Assembly (NCBI GenBank): GCA_001464955.1
Contig: LNEM01000030.1
Span: forward strand, 806,001 to 870,000
Length of the DNA stretch: 64,000 bases
Direction: 5' to 3'
Origin: Rhizobiales bacterium Ga0077537
GTDB lineage: Bacteria > Pseudomonadota > Alphaproteobacteria > Rhizobiales > Hyphomicrobiaceae
Shown here piece by piece: positions 8,184-17,184 of the stretch; position 1 is the stretch's first letter; the number at the start of each line of letters is the position of its first letter. The translations under genes were made by a program, and so were the position numbers. The notes below the pieces were generated by a model, which did no database searches, was not told the origin of the DNA, and saw nothing but the letters and a program-made list of their open reading frames with translations.

Positions 8184-8684
8184 ATGATCCGCTATCGTCT
8201 TGCCTGCGCGAAAGGCCACGAATTCGAAGCCTGGTTCCAGTCGAGCGACGGCTGCGACAAGCAGATCGAGCGTAAGCTTGTCCAGTGCCCCAAGTGCGGA
8301 TCGGTCAAGGTCGCCAAGGCGCTGATGGCACCGAGCGTCGTCACCGCCGAGCAGCGTGAGACGACCCGTCGTCGCCGCGGACGGTCGGCGCCGGCTGCAC
8401 CGGCGGCCCCACCGGAGACGCCGTCCACACCGCAGAACGTATCGGCGATGCTCACGCCGCAGCAGCGCCAGATCCTGAAGCAACTCAAGGAACTTCGCGA
8501 TCGGGTCGTGGCGGATGCCGAATACGTCGGCCCCCGCTTCGCCGAAGAAGCTCGCAAGATCCATCACGAGGAAACGCCCGAGCGTGGCATTTACGGCGAG
8601 GCGTCTCCCACCGAGGTCGAAGAACTTCTCCGCGACGGAATCGACGTGATGCCGATTCCCGTCCTCCCCGACGATCACAACTGA
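8184..8684 (+). CDS. DUF1178 family protein
   Basis: A 166-residue protein. The N-terminus MIRYRLACAKGHEFEAWF and the CPKC knuckle (C35, C38, with C8 and C24 upstream) form a probable zinc-binding head. A basic/Pro-Ala-rich linker follows, then a helical C-terminus ending GIDVMPIPVLP, all typical of DUF1178. The ATG at 8184 follows GGAGG; an upstream extension of 39 codons is in frame but has no family support. The function is unknown; the family usually travels with grxC. Confidence 0.9.
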   Translation: MIRYRLACAKGHEFEAWFQSSDGCDKQIERKLVQCPKCGSVKVAKALMAPSVVTAEQRETTRRRRGRSAPAAPAAPPETPSTPQNVSAMLTPQQRQILKQLKELRDRVVADAEYVGPRFAEEARKIHHEETPERGIYGEASPTEVEELLRDGIDVMPIPVLPDDHN

Positions 8685-8732
8685 CGCTGCGGTCACGGCT
8701 CGATCGCCCGCGCCGCCGCGCGCTTTGCGTCT

Positions 8733-8750
8733 CGTTACGCGCTTGTAACG
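8733..8750. repeat. Small inverted repeat between DUF1178 and acetyltransferase genes
   Basis: CGTTAC and GTAACG flank a 6-nt spacer, 49 bases after the DUF1178 stop and 68 bases before the acetyltransferase ATG. There is no T-tract, so an operator or a chance hairpin is as likely as a terminator. Confidence 0.3.
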
Positions 8751-8817
8751 CAGAAATGTGCGGCCAAGCGTATCGAGCCCCTTCCCGGTTTGGCAGACTG
8801 CGCGCTATAGTGAAGCC

Positions 8818-9327
8818 ATGCTTCAGTCGCGTGCAGATGTGCGGGTTCGGAAGGGAATGCAGCGAGACGCTGCGGCTCTCGCCGGAGTATTTCGCGAATC
8901 CTGGCAGATCGCCTATCGCGGGATCATCCCTCAGCTCCATCTCGAAAGCCTCATCCGCCGCCGCGACAAGGCGTGGTGGCAGAACGCGGCCCGCGGCTCC
9001 GATGGGCTTCTCGTGCTCGAGGTCGCCGGCAAGGTTGCGGGCTACGCGACGTTCGGACGAGCGCGCGGGCGCGGCAAGTATCAGGGCGAAATCTACGAGA
9101 TCTATCTGCTGCCGAGCTATCAGGGTCTCGGCCTTGGTGAGCATCTCTTCGAGGGTGCGCGCCACGCGCTCGATGAGCGCCGCCTGAACGGTCTCGTCGT
9201 CTGGGCGCTCGCCGAGAACGAGATCGCCGCCGATTTCTATTGGCGTCGTGGCGGCCGCCCGATCGGCAAGATCACGGAAAAAATCGGCGGCGTCCTGCTC
9301 GAGAAGACCGGCTACGGCTGGGCCTGA
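8818..9327 (+). CDS. GNAT family N-acetyltransferase
   Basis: A 169-residue GNAT protein. EIYEIYLLPSYQGLGLGEHL supplies beta-4 and the acetyl-CoA pyrophosphate loop (Q-x-x-G-x-G/A pattern), and NEIAADFYWRRGGRPIGK is the C-terminal signature. The N-terminus VRKGMQRDAAALAGVFRESWQIAYRGIIP is typical of RimI-like stand-alone acetyltransferases. The substrate is unknown. The start is the ATG at 8818; longer in-frame starts exist but add no homologous sequence. Confidence 0.88.
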   Translation: MLQSRADVRVRKGMQRDAAALAGVFRESWQIAYRGIIPQLHLESLIRRRDKAWWQNAARGSDGLLVLEVAGKVAGYATFGRARGRGKYQGEIYEIYLLPSYQGLGLGEHLFEGARHALDERRLNGLVVWALAENEIAADFYWRRGGRPIGKITEKIGGVLLEKTGYGWA

Positions 9328-9377
9328 TCTGACCGCCTTCTGCGGTAGCAGACCGCCGTCGCGCTTCACGCCATCGA

Positions 9378-9956
9378 TTACATGGGGCTTTTTCCGACGG
9401 CTCCGACGCGCTTCGGATCGTTCTTGCAATCGAACGCCCGCGCCTCGTCGTCTGCGACCTTTCGGGCCAGGGCGATCGCCTGCGGGTTGGCCAGCGCGTC
9501 GATGTGGGCGACGTGGCAATCCTCCTTGTCCGTCACTTTGGTGACGACCAGCACCTCTCCCTTGCCGTCGTCATTCTGCGTGAAGAACCTCTGGATCGTT
9601 GCATAGGGCACGACCGTTCCGTTGCGTTTCACGAACCGCCATTCGAGCGTGGCCCGGTTGGATTTACCCTTGAACAGGGAGTTGAACGGCCCAAGCGTCT
9701 GCGTGGCGGCCCTTCGCTTCTCCGGTCGCTTTCCGACGCTGACGAACATCCGCAAATCGCCTTCCGCGACGTAGATGGGGTATCCCTCGAGCCCCTTGCA
9801 CAGCCACGCGCCACCGTCGCGGTGGCGTCGCGTCTGCTTGCACGCCCCGAGTTCGATCGTCGTGTAGAGGCTCTTCGGCGGATTGGCGGCGGCCGGCGTG
9901 ACTGCCGCGGCGGCGATCCCGGCAGCAATGATGGCGATGCAGCTTTTGCGCGTCAT
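9378..9956 (-). CDS. Conserved exported protein of unknown function
   Basis: A 192-residue protein with a clear Sec signal peptide: MTRKSC, a hydrophobic core of Ala/Ile, and cleavage expected near AAAN (about residue 24). The mature part has three or four Cys (ELGACKQT, AWLCKGL, KEDCHV, AFDCKN) that could form disulfides in the periplasm. I recognise the overall pattern from uncharacterised Hyphomicrobiales proteins but know no function. It is convergent with the upstream acetyltransferase and divergent from ppa. Confidence 0.75.
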   Translation of the reverse strand: MTRKSCIAIIAAGIAAAAVTPAAANPPKSLYTTIELGACKQTRRHRDGGAWLCKGLEGYPIYVAEGDLRMFVSVGKRPEKRRAATQTLGPFNSLFKGKSNRATLEWRFVKRNGTVVPYATIQRFFTQNDDGKGEVLVVTKVTDKEDCHVAHIDALANPQAIALARKVADDEARAFDCKNDPKRVGAVGKSPM

Positions 9957-10062
9957 CGAGATGGCGATCCCCCTCTGGCAGTCCGGCATGCGACGATAAG
10001 CGGAATGGGGCGAACGGTAGAACTTCGCTTCATCGCGGGGCCTGTCCATAGGAGCAGCCGTC

Positions 10063-10599
10063 ATGCGCATCGATGCCATCCCCATCGGCAAATCCCCCCC
10101 TGACGACATCAACGTCATCGTCGAGGTGCCCGTCGGCGGCGAGCCGATCAAGTACGAGCTGGACAAGGCGTCCGGAACTTTGTTCGTCGATCGGTTCCTC
10201 TATACGCCGATGCGCTATCCCGGGAACTACGGCTTCATACCGCACACCCTCGCGACCGACGGTGACCCCATCGACGTGCTGGTATGTAACACGCGCGCGG
10301 TCGTTCCGGGAGCGGTCATGAACTGCCGTCCCGTGGGTGTTCTCCTGATGGAGGACGACGCGGGCGGCGACGAGAAGATCATCGCGGTACCCTCGTCCAA
10401 GCTCACGAAGCGCTATGATCGGATCACGAACTATTCCGACCTGCCGCCGATCACCGTCGACCAGATCCGGCACTTCTTCGAGCACTACAAGGATCTGGAG
10501 CCCGGCAAGTGGGTGAAGGTCATGGGGTGGGGCGACGCAGCCGAGGCCCGCCGCCTGATCGTCGAGTCGATCGAGCGCGCCCGCACGGCTGGCGGCTGA
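10063..10599 (+). CDS. ppa: Inorganic pyrophosphatase (family I)
   Basis: A 178-residue soluble pyrophosphatase with the metal-binding signature DGDPIDVLV (66-74) and the substrate Lys/Tyr residues in KYELDK and [10 protein letters not shown]. It hydrolyses PPi to two phosphates with Mg2+, pulling biosynthetic reactions forward. The ATG at 10063 follows GGAG. Length and motif order are normal. Confidence 0.97.
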   Translation: MRIDAIPIGKSPPDDINVIVEVPVGGEPIKYELDKASGTLFVDRFLYTPMRYPGNYGFIPHTLATDGDPIDVLVCNTRAVVPGAVMNCRPVGVLLMEDDAGGDEKIIAVPSSKLTKRYDRITNYSDLPPITVDQIRHFFEHYKDLEPGKWVKVMGWGDAAEARRLIVESIERARTAGG

Positions 10600-10665
10600 T
10601 CGCGAGGCATACGGTTCGCAACGGCCGGCTGCCCGTCCAGGCAGCCCGGCAGGGAGCAGGTGACG

Positions 10666-12225
10666 CTACAGCATCACCTGGATCAGGTTCGGCCCGCCCG
10701 AATTCAGCCCCGCGTCGAGCGCCTTCGCGAGCCCTTCGCAGTCCTCGACGCGCCGCGCCGGCACGCCGTGGCCTTTGGCCATGGCGACCCAGTCGATGTC
10801 CGGCCGCCCGAGCGACAGCATGTCCACGGCCCGTGGCCCCGGATTGCGGACGCCGACGTTCGTCAGTTCACCCCTGAGGATGTTGTAGGACCCGTTCGCG
10901 AAGATCATCACGGTCACGTCGAGGCCTTCGCGGGCCATCGTCCAGAGCGCCTGGATCGTATACATGGCGCTGCCGTCGCCGATCATCGCGAGCACCTTGC
11001 GATCCGGGCACGCCACTGCGGCCCCGATGGCGACCGGCAGGCCGTAACCGATCGATCCGCCGCGATTGTTGATCCAGTCGTGCGGCGGCGCCCCGGCCGT
11101 CTCGGGGAAGAACTCTCGACCCGTCGTCACGCTCTCATCGACGACGATGCAGTGCTCCGGCAGCGTGGCGCCGAGGATCGCGGCGATCTTGTCCGCCGAG
11201 ATGGCCCCGGTCGGCTTGGCCGGACGCCGCGGCGCGGCGATGCGGGCTGGAGCCGTGCCCATGGCGTCAAGCTCGATCGCGAGGGCTTCGAGGGCCGCCT
11301 CCATATCCTCGTCCGTCCCGGCGAGCTTGGTCGAGCGCGCCTCCTTCGGCATCAGCAGGCTCGGCTTGTCGGGATAGGCGAAGAACGCGACCGGCTCCCG
11401 CGCGCCGACCAGCACGAGGTCGCCCGCGGCCTTCATCACGCCGAGTGCGCGATCGACCACGTAGGGGATGCGCTCCACCTGCACCCGCCCCGCGCCGCGC
11501 TCGAGCCGCGTGTTGGCGCCTTCCGTGAGGATGCCGCACCCGGTCTTGGCGGCGATCCGTCCGGCGAGTTCCAGGGGCCGCTGGCGCAGAGCCGCGCCGC
11601 CCATCAGCAGTGTCGCCGGCTTGCCGCTCCGCAACATGGCCGCGGCTGCCTTGATGGCCTCCTGCGAAGCCTTGGGCGGCGCCATCGGCGCGGCCGTTTC
11701 CGCCACTCCGTCGGCCGGTCCCCACGCCGTGTCGGCGGGCAGGATCAGGGTTGCGATCTGGCCCGGCGTCTGGCGCGCGGCTTCGATCGCGAGCGCGCCG
11801 TCCTTGGCGATGCCCTTCGAGTCGGGCGACGTCTTGACCCAGTGCGACATCGGCCGTGCCACGCCCTCGATGTCGGACGTCAGCGGCGCGTCGTAGGTGA
11901 TGTGATAGGTCGCATGCTCGCCGACGATATTGACGATGCCGGACGACGCCTTTTTCGCGTTGTGCAGGTTGGCCAGACCGTTGGCGAGCCCGGGTCCGAG
12001 ATGCAGGAGCGTCGACGCGGGCTTGTCGAGCATCCGGTAGTAACCGTCGGCCGCGCCGGTCACCACGCCCTCGAACAGCCCCAGCACGCACCGCATGCCC
12101 GGCACTTTGTCGAGTGCGGCCACGAAATGCATCTCGGACGTGCCCGGGTTCGTGAAGCAGACGTTCACGCCGCCAGCGATCATCGTCCGCACCAGACTTT
12201 CGGCGCCGTTCATCTCTTCGGCCAT
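10666..12225 (-). CDS. Thiamine diphosphate-dependent enzyme, acetolactate synthase/benzoylformate decarboxylase-like
   Basis: A 519-residue ThDP enzyme with the usual three domains. The N-terminal Pyr domain has the catalytic Glu in FEGVVTGAAD (E52) and NPGTSEMHFV; the C-terminal PP domain carries the cofactor signature MIGDGSAMYTIQALWT ending in the metal-binding Asn region FANGSYN. It is annotated in many genomes as acetolactate synthase large subunit, but no small subunit is adjacent and the N-terminus resembles MdlC-like decarboxylases, so a 2-oxo acid decarboxylase or carboligase is equally likely. The ATG at 12225 (MAEEMNG) was preferred over a start 14 codons upstream. It is divergent from dapB. 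Confidence 0.85.
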   Translation of the reverse strand: MAEEMNGAESLVRTMIAGGVNVCFTNPGTSEMHFVAALDKVPGMRCVLGLFEGVVTGAADGYYRMLDKPASTLLHLGPGLANGLANLHNAKKASSGIVNIVGEHATYHITYDAPLTSDIEGVARPMSHWVKTSPDSKGIAKDGALAIEAARQTPGQIATLILPADTAWGPADGVAETAAPMAPPKASQEAIKAAAAMLRSGKPATLLMGGAALRQRPLELAGRIAAKTGCGILTEGANTRLERGAGRVQVERIPYVVDRALGVMKAAGDLVLVGAREPVAFFAYPDKPSLLMPKEARSTKLAGTDEDMEAALEALAIELDAMGTAPARIAAPRRPAKPTGAISADKIAAILGATLPEHCIVVDESVTTGREFFPETAGAPPHDWINNRGGSIGYGLPVAIGAAVACPDRKVLAMIGDGSAMYTIQALWTMAREGLDVTVMIFANGSYNILRGELTNVGVRNPGPRAVDMLSLGRPDIDWVAMAKGHGVPARRVEDCEGLAKALDAGLNSGGPNLIQVML

Positions 12226-12393
12226 CGGCGGAGCACTCCGTGTTGGAATTGGCGAGGGCCGTCGCACACGACATGCCGGCCGGTTGCGGGGATGCTGCCA
12301 TGACTGCGGCTGGCGCGTCCATGCGAACCTGCTTAGGGTGACCCCGATCGTGCGCCGCTGCGCGCGCCGCCGCCGAAAGCCGGGAGGACGCCG

Positions 12394-13200
12394 ATGTCAG
12401 ACATGAAGATCGCCGTGATGGGCGCGGCGGGCCGCATGGGCCGCGAGCTGGTCCGCACGGTCCATGCCATGCCGGGCTGCGTCGTGGCAGGCGCCATCGA
12501 GCCGCCGGGCTCCAGTGGTGTCGGGCAGGATGTCGGGCTTCTGGCGGGCGTGGGAGAACTCGGCGTACCGGTCACGACCGACGCCCTCGAGGTGGTGGCG
12601 AAGGTCGACGGCATCCTCGATTTCACGGCCCCGCGTGCCAGCGTCGAATTTGCCGGCCTCGCGGCCAACGCCCGCATCGTCCACATCATGGGCACGACGG
12701 GCTTCTCGGACGCCGACGAGGCGGCGATCAGGGCGGCCGCCCGCCACGCGACCATCGTCAAGGCTGGCAACATGAGCCTCGGCGTCAATCTGCTGGTCGC
12801 CGTGACGCGGAAGGTCGCGGAAGCCCTCGACGCCGATTTCGATATCGAGGTTCTCGAGATGCACCATCGCCACAAGGTCGATGCCCCGTCCGGCACCGCC
12901 CTGATGCTGGGGCAGGCGGCGGCCGACGGTCGCAAGATTGCGTTGAAGGATCACAGCGTCCGCAGCCGCGACGGCCACACGGGTGCCCGCAATCGCGGCG
13001 ATATCGGCTTCGCCACCTTGCGTGGCGGCAACGTCGTTGGCGAGCACAGCGTCGTGTTCGCCGCCGATGGCGAGCGGATCGTCCTGTCCCACATCGCCAC
13101 GGATCGCGGGATCTTCGCTCGCGGCGCCGTCAAGGCTGCCCTGTGGGCACGCGGCAAGGGACCCGGCCTGTTCGGCATGTCCGACGTGCTCGGGATGTGA
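12394..13200 (+). CDS. dapB: 4-hydroxy-tetrahydrodipicolinate reductase
   Basis: A 268-residue enzyme with the N-terminal dinucleotide loop GAAGRMG (10-16) and the catalytic signature [14 protein letters not shown] (155-168, with the His pair and Lys). It reduces 4-hydroxy-tetrahydrodipicolinate with NAD(P)H in the lysine/diaminopimelate pathway. It is full length and monocistronic as far as seen, divergent from the ThDP enzyme. Confidence 0.97.
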   Translation: MSDMKIAVMGAAGRMGRELVRTVHAMPGCVVAGAIEPPGSSGVGQDVGLLAGVGELGVPVTTDALEVVAKVDGILDFTAPRASVEFAGLAANARIVHIMGTTGFSDADEAAIRAAARHATIVKAGNMSLGVNLLVAVTRKVAEALDADFDIEVLEMHHRHKVDAPSGTALMLGQAAADGRKIALKDHSVRSRDGHTGARNRGDIGFATLRGGNVVGEHSVVFAADGERIVLSHIATDRGIFARGAVKAALWARGKGPGLFGMSDVLGM

Positions 13201-13231
13201 GCCGAGTGAGGCCCGGCCGAGTGCCCGGCGC

Positions 13232-13507
13232 TCAGGCCGGTGCATCGGCCGCGCTGGCGTCGAGCTCTCGGATTGCGTCGTCGATTTGCTTCAGGAGCTT
13301 CGGAAGCCGATCCGAGATGCCGCGTGTGTGCATGCCTTCGCCCGCGGCCGTCAGTTCATCCAGCACATCCTGGCGCCATCGGAGGAGTGCGCCTCGCTTC
13401 TCGCCGCGCGTGAGGATGACCTCGGCGAGCAACTCCTGCGGAGAATCGAACACGAGGCCCGGGTGATCCTTCGCTGTCGCGCGCGGTAGCTTTGCGATCT
13501 CGCTCAT
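13232..13507 (-). CDS. Small conserved protein of unknown function
   Basis: A 91-residue acidic/helical protein. The ATG at 13507 is preceded by AAAGGA at good spacing. The pattern FDSPQELLAEVILTRGEKRGALLRWRQDVLDEL..AGEGM followed by a terminal helix resembles small rhizobial proteins (F-SP-E-x-L, EK-x-x-LLRW, D-x-x-E/D-L, EGM). No catalytic motif or membrane segment is seen. It is convergent with dapB and lies downstream of the substrate-binding protein gene. Confidence 0.65.
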   Translation of the reverse strand: MSEIAKLPRATAKDHPGLVFDSPQELLAEVILTRGEKRGALLRWRQDVLDELTAAGEGMHTRGISDRLPKLLKQIDDAIRELDASAADAPA

Positions 13508-13607
13508 GGGGTATCCTTTCATGGCTCGGGACCGGCCATTCGCCGGACGGTCCGCTTGCGTCGAGGTTCCCGCACGCTGCGATGTTCGCCGAATTCCGAG
13601 TCCGGAA

Positions 13608-14492
13608 TTAGGCGGGCGGCGGCGCGATGACCTCCTCGTAAACGTGCCGGCGGGTGATTTGTTCATTGAAGAGGAAAATATCGTTGGTCGCTTCCCACGC
13701 CGCGCGCGTGATTTCGACGTGCGCCGTCCAGTTGCCCAGCGTCTGATAGGTGGCGATCGTCCGGGTCAGGGCCTCCAGGGCAACCCCCGGAAAGAATGGC
13801 GCCTCGACCTTGGCGATCTCCGAGGCCGGCGCCTCCCGGACCCACGCGCGCGCCTTGCGATAGGCCCGCATGAAGCGGGTCGCCTGATCGGTCTTCAGCC
13901 AGTCCGGCCGCGCCGCGAGGCTCGAGAACGCGCACGGGCCGATCGCCTTGCCGACCGAGGCCACCACATGCCCCGCGCCGTCGTGCTCGAGCTGTTGCGG
14001 TTGCGGCCCCTGCATCGAGATGTAGTCGCCTTCTCCGGCCCTGAAGTCCCGCTCCATGGCGTCCGACGCCTTGTTCAGCGGCACGATGTCGTTGTAGCTG
14101 AGCCCGCTTTTGTGCAGCGCATACTTGAACATGAACAGCGGCTGCCCGCCGAGGTCGAGGACGACCTTCTTGCCCTTGAGCTTGTCCCACGAGAAGTGCG
14201 CATCGGCCGACCGGCCCGCCAGGAAGAAGCCGTCCATCTCGTTGATCTGGGCGAAGTGGAGCGCCGGCGGCTTGAGCCCTTTTTCCAGTGGCCCGAAGCC
14301 TTGGCTCGGCGCCGACTGCGCCACCTGCACGGTTCCGGCGACGAGCCCCTCGATCGCCGATTTACCCGGCTTCGAGACGGCATGGGTCGGGGCGAACCCC
14401 TCGTCCTTCAGGAATCCGCCGGCAATGGTTGCGATCAGCGGACTGTAGAACGCCGAAAAGCGCGTGAACTCGATATGGATGGGCTCGGCCAT
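13608..14492 (-). CDS. ABC transporter substrate-binding-like protein (NMT1/SsuA type), apparently without signal peptide
   Basis: A 294-residue type II periplasmic-binding fold of the NMT1/TauA/SsuA kind. The N-terminal lobe reads FYSPLIATIAGGFLKDEGF (ligand-facing), followed by GLVAGTVQVAQSAPS and later LKGKKVVLDLGGQPLFMFKYAL. The ATG at 14492 follows AAGGAG; the protein begins MAEPIHIEFTRFSAFYSP, with no hydrophobic leader. No permease or ATPase gene is nearby. It is therefore either a cytoplasmic ligand-binding protein or enzyme (THI5-like) or an orphan binding protein. Confidence 0.75.
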   Translation of the reverse strand: MAEPIHIEFTRFSAFYSPLIATIAGGFLKDEGFAPTHAVSKPGKSAIEGLVAGTVQVAQSAPSQGFGPLEKGLKPPALHFAQINEMDGFFLAGRSADAHFSWDKLKGKKVVLDLGGQPLFMFKYALHKSGLSYNDIVPLNKASDAMERDFRAGEGDYISMQGPQPQQLEHDGAGHVVASVGKAIGPCAFSSLAARPDWLKTDQATRFMRAYRKARAWVREAPASEIAKVEAPFFPGVALEALTRTIATYQTLGNWTAHVEITRAAWEATNDIFLFNEQITRRHVYEEVIAPPPA

Positions 14493-14674
14493 GAGGGTCT
14501 CCTTCGCGGCGGATGGGCGGTTGGTGATGCCTCTCGTCAGGACCCTGCAATCGCGTGCCGGGCAATGCAAGGTTGATCGAGGGTGGGAAGGCGTCTCCGG
14601 CGCGCCTCGGGCCGGGATCACACCCTGAACGCGGAGATTTGAACGGCGCGCGATCAAACCCCATATGATGGTTC

Positions 14675-14704
14675 TGGCTTTCGAGCCGGACTGTCTTGTA
14701 TAGT
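14675..14704 (+). promoter_or_regulatory. Candidate sigma70-type promoter for the FHA pair
   Basis: TGGCTT (14675-14680) and TATAGT (14699-14704) are separated by 18 bases, about 40 bases upstream of the preferred TTG start of the first FHA gene. The -10 box overlaps an alternative GTG start at 14703, which argues against that start. Prediction from sequence only. Confidence 0.4.
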
Positions 14705-14744
14705 GATCGTCTGTCTGGCGTTCGTCGAACGCGCGAGGTCGCCC

Positions 14745-15308
14745 TTGGGCTTGTGGCTAGTGATCGGAAGTATGGCTCTGACAGCGCTTGCGCTGGTCGG
14801 ATGGTTTGCGGCGCGCGGGCGCCGTGAATCCGTGCCGGTCATTCCCGAAGCCCAGCAGGTCTCCCGTCACGTCACGGTACGGCCAGATGTGGCTCATGCA
14901 ACCGAGTTCCGCCGGGACCGTTCGGGCGTCGTGAACACCACGATCCTGCCGCATCCGGACGACGCACCGCTCGCGCTGCTGGAGTTCGACGACGCGAGCG
15001 CGACCGTGGCCGTCCGGAGCCCGGAGAACATCATCGGCCGGCACACCTCAGTCGACATTCGCATTCCGGATGTGCGCGTCAGCCGCCGACACGCGAAATT
15101 GTCGTCGCGTCCGGGCGGCGAGTTCGAAATCCGTAATCTGACGGCAGACCGCCCGGAGCCCAACCCGATGCGGATCAACGGTGATCACGTCGAGCATGCC
15201 CGTCTCCGTGATGGCGATGTGGTCGATCTCGGCGGAGTGATATTCAGGTTCAAACAGGCAGCCATCGGTCTGCGGACGGGCGCCTCGAGGAGCGAAAGAC
15301 ACCCATGA
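14745..15308 (+). CDS. Membrane-anchored FHA-domain protein (FHA subtype A)
   Basis: About 187 residues. One N-terminal transmembrane helix (LGLWLVIGSMALTALALVGW) is followed by a linker containing NTTILP, then an FHA domain (about 84-172). Its pThr-binding motifs are intact: IGRH, DVRVSRRHAKL and the NG turn in RINGD. The TTG at 14745 was chosen because GAGGT sits 5 bases upstream and a promoter lies before it; a GTG at 14703 is the alternative. Its FHA domain is strikingly like the one fused to the antiporter at 26996-28750. The gene overlaps the next FHA gene by ATGA. It probably reads phosphothreonine at the inner membrane. Confidence 0.88.
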   Translation: MGLWLVIGSMALTALALVGWFAARGRRESVPVIPEAQQVSRHVTVRPDVAHATEFRRDRSGVVNTTILPHPDDAPLALLEFDDASATVAVRSPENIIGRHTSVDIRIPDVRVSRRHAKLSSRPGGEFEIRNLTADRPEPNPMRINGDHVEHARLRDGDVVDLGGVIFRFKQAAIGLRTGASRSERHP

Positions 15309-15727
15309 ACGACCGTGAGCGGACGCGCACCATAAGCATTCCCGGCGCTCAAGAGCCGCGTCGCGAGGCCAACATGGATGGCCTGGCAACGCAGGTCATC
15401 ACCGACAAGTCGAACCTCAAGGTTGCGAGCTTGAAGGTCGTCGATGGCCCGGGCAAGGGGCAGGAGCGGCCGGTCTTCAGCGGCACCAATCAGGTGGGCC
15501 GCAGTGCCGACAACCGCATTCCGCTGGACTTCGGCGACAACACGATTTCGCGCCAGCAGCATGCCGTGATCGCCTACGACGCGTCCAATGGCGAGTTCCG
15601 CATCTTCGACGGCGGCAAGCAGAACCCCGTCCAGGTGAATGGAGAGCGTCTGTCGGGCGACCGGCAGCTCTCCGATGGCGACACGATCAAGATCGGTCTG
15701 ACGACGCTCCGCTTCGCCCTCATGTAG
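15305..15727 (+). CDS. Soluble FHA-domain protein (FHA subtype B)
   Basis: A 140-residue protein. The N-terminal tail of about 35 residues contains RTRTISI and ATQVI (Thr with Ile at +3); then comes an FHA domain starting [10 protein letters not shown], with [18 protein letters not shown] and QVNGERL. The Ser-Arg pair and His are present, with one residue more between them than in canonical SRxH. Tail plus FHA resembles OdhI/GarA-type regulators, in which a phosphorylated Thr in the tail is bound by the FHA domain; that analogy is inference. Start ATG overlaps the stop of the upstream gene. Confidence 0.9.
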   Translation: MNDRERTRTISIPGAQEPRREANMDGLATQVITDKSNLKVASLKVVDGPGKGQERPVFSGTNQVGRSADNRIPLDFGDNTISRQQHAVIAYDASNGEFRIFDGGKQNPVQVNGERLSGDRQLSDGDTIKIGLTTLRFALM

Positions 15728-15810
15728 CGCCGCGCGCCGTTGCCAGCCCACAACCGGACGTCCGGATGGACGCCCGGTGGCATCACTCCTTTGTCATCTG
15801 TCAGGGCCGA

Positions 15811-17115
15811 ATGACCCATTTCTCTCCCCGTGAGATCGTTTCCGAGCTGGACCGCTACATCGTCGGCCAGACGCCGGCCAAGCGCGCGGTGGCCATCGCA
15901 TTGCGCAATCGCTGGCGGCGTCAGCAGTTGTCCGGCGACCTCAAGGAAGAGGTGCTGCCGAAGAACATTCTCATGATCGGCCCGACGGGCTGCGGCAAGA
16001 CGGAGATTTCCCGTCGTCTCGCTCGGCTGGCGGGCGCGCCGTTCCTGAAGATCGAGGCGACCAAGTTCACCGAGGTCGGCTATGTCGGCCGCGACGTCGA
16101 CTCGATCGTCCGTGACCTCGTCGAGGTGGGTATCGGCCTCGTGCGGGATGGGAAGCGCAAGGAGGTGAAGGCGCGGGCCGAGAAGAACGCCGAGGAACGC
16201 ATCCTCGACGCCCTCGTCGGTCCCGGCTCCCGGCCCGAGACGCGCGAGTCCTTCCGCCGTCAGCTGCGCGCAAACCTGCTCAACGACAAGGAGATCGACA
16301 TCCAGGTGTCGGACAGCTCCTCGCCGTTCCCGATGATGGACGTGCCCGGCGGTCAGATGGGCATGATCAACATGGGCGAGGTGCTGGGCAAGGCGTTCGG
16401 CCCGCGAATGAAGTCGCGCCGGACGACGGTCGGCCAGAGCTACGACGTCCTGATCGCGCAGGAGAGCGACAAACTTCTCGATAACGACCAGATCATTTCC
16501 GAGGCGATCAGCGCCGTCGAGAACGACGGCATCGTCTTCATCGACGAGATCGACAAGGTCTGCTCGCGCAGCGACACGGGCCGCGGCGGCGCCGACGTGA
16601 GCCGCGAGGGCGTCCAGCGCGATCTCCTGCCGCTCATCGAAGGCACGACGGTATCGACCAAGTACGGGCCGGTGAAGACCGACCACGTGCTGTTCATCGC
16701 GTCGGGCGCGTTCCACATCGCGAAACCCTCGGACCTGCTGCCCGAGCTGCAGGGCCGATTGCCGATCCGTGTCGAGCTGTCGCCGCTCACGCAGTCGGAC
16801 TTCCGCCGCATCCTGACCGAGCCGGAGGCGAGTCTCATCAAGCAGTACGTGGCATTGCTGGCGACCGAAGGCGTGACGCTGGAGTTCTCCGACGATGCCA
16901 TCGATGCGCTGGCCGAGATCGCGGCCATGGTCAATTCAACGGTCGAGAACATCGGCGCCCGCCGTCTGCAGACGGTGATGGAGCGCGTCCTCGACGAGAT
17001 CTCCTTCGAGGCTTCGGATCGCGCCGGGCAGCGGATCGCCATCGACGGTGCTTACGTGAAGGCCCGTCTCGGCGACCTCGCCCGCAACACGGATCTCTCG
17101 AAGTTCATTCTCTGA
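15811..17115 (+). CDS. hslU: HslUV protease ATPase subunit
   Basis: A 434-residue AAA+ unfoldase. It starts [20 protein letters not shown], has Walker A GPTGCGKT (57-64), Walker [12 protein letters not shown] near residue 250, and the HslU-specific end DLSKFIL that docks into HslV. An inserted I-domain is present between the Walker motifs. HslU unfolds substrates for the HslV peptidase. The ATG at 15811 was chosen over an upstream ATG (15766) since family N-termini begin here and AGGG precedes it. Unusually, hslV is not adjacent; instead two FHA genes lie 83 bases upstream on the same strand, so hslU may share their transcript. Confidence 0.96.
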   Translation: MTHFSPREIVSELDRYIVGQTPAKRAVAIALRNRWRRQQLSGDLKEEVLPKNILMIGPTGCGKTEISRRLARLAGAPFLKIEATKFTEVGYVGRDVDSIVRDLVEVGIGLVRDGKRKEVKARAEKNAEERILDALVGPGSRPETRESFRRQLRANLLNDKEIDIQVSDSSSPFPMMDVPGGQMGMINMGEVLGKAFGPRMKSRRTTVGQSYDVLIAQESDKLLDNDQIISEAISAVENDGIVFIDEIDKVCSRSDTGRGGADVSREGVQRDLLPLIEGTTVSTKYGPVKTDHVLFIASGAFHIAKPSDLLPELQGRLPIRVELSPLTQSDFRRILTEPEASLIKQYVALLATEGVTLEFSDDAIDALAEIAAMVNSTVENIGARRLQTVMERVLDEISFEASDRAGQRIAIDGAYVKARLGDLARNTDLSKFIL

Positions 17116-17121
17116 GCGAAC

Positions 17122-17151
17122 CCCTGCCGCGGCGCGTGCGTCGCGGCAGGG
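17122..17151 (+). terminator. Terminator-like hairpin after hslU
   Basis: A 10-bp stem (CCCTGCCGCG / CGCGGCAGGG) with a 10-nt loop begins 7 bases after the hslU stop and is followed by ACAATAAT rather than a T-run. Because the next gene is convergent, it may serve both sides; strength is uncertain. Confidence 0.5.
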
Positions 17152-17184
17152 ACAATAATCATCGGCCGGCGGCCCGGCCGTGGC

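Noticed and set aside
10660-12303. 547-residue open frame opposite the ThDP enzyme
   Set aside because: Composition is typical of an antisense frame (Arg, His, Asp, Gly-rich, no motif); the ThDP enzyme has its full cofactor signature.
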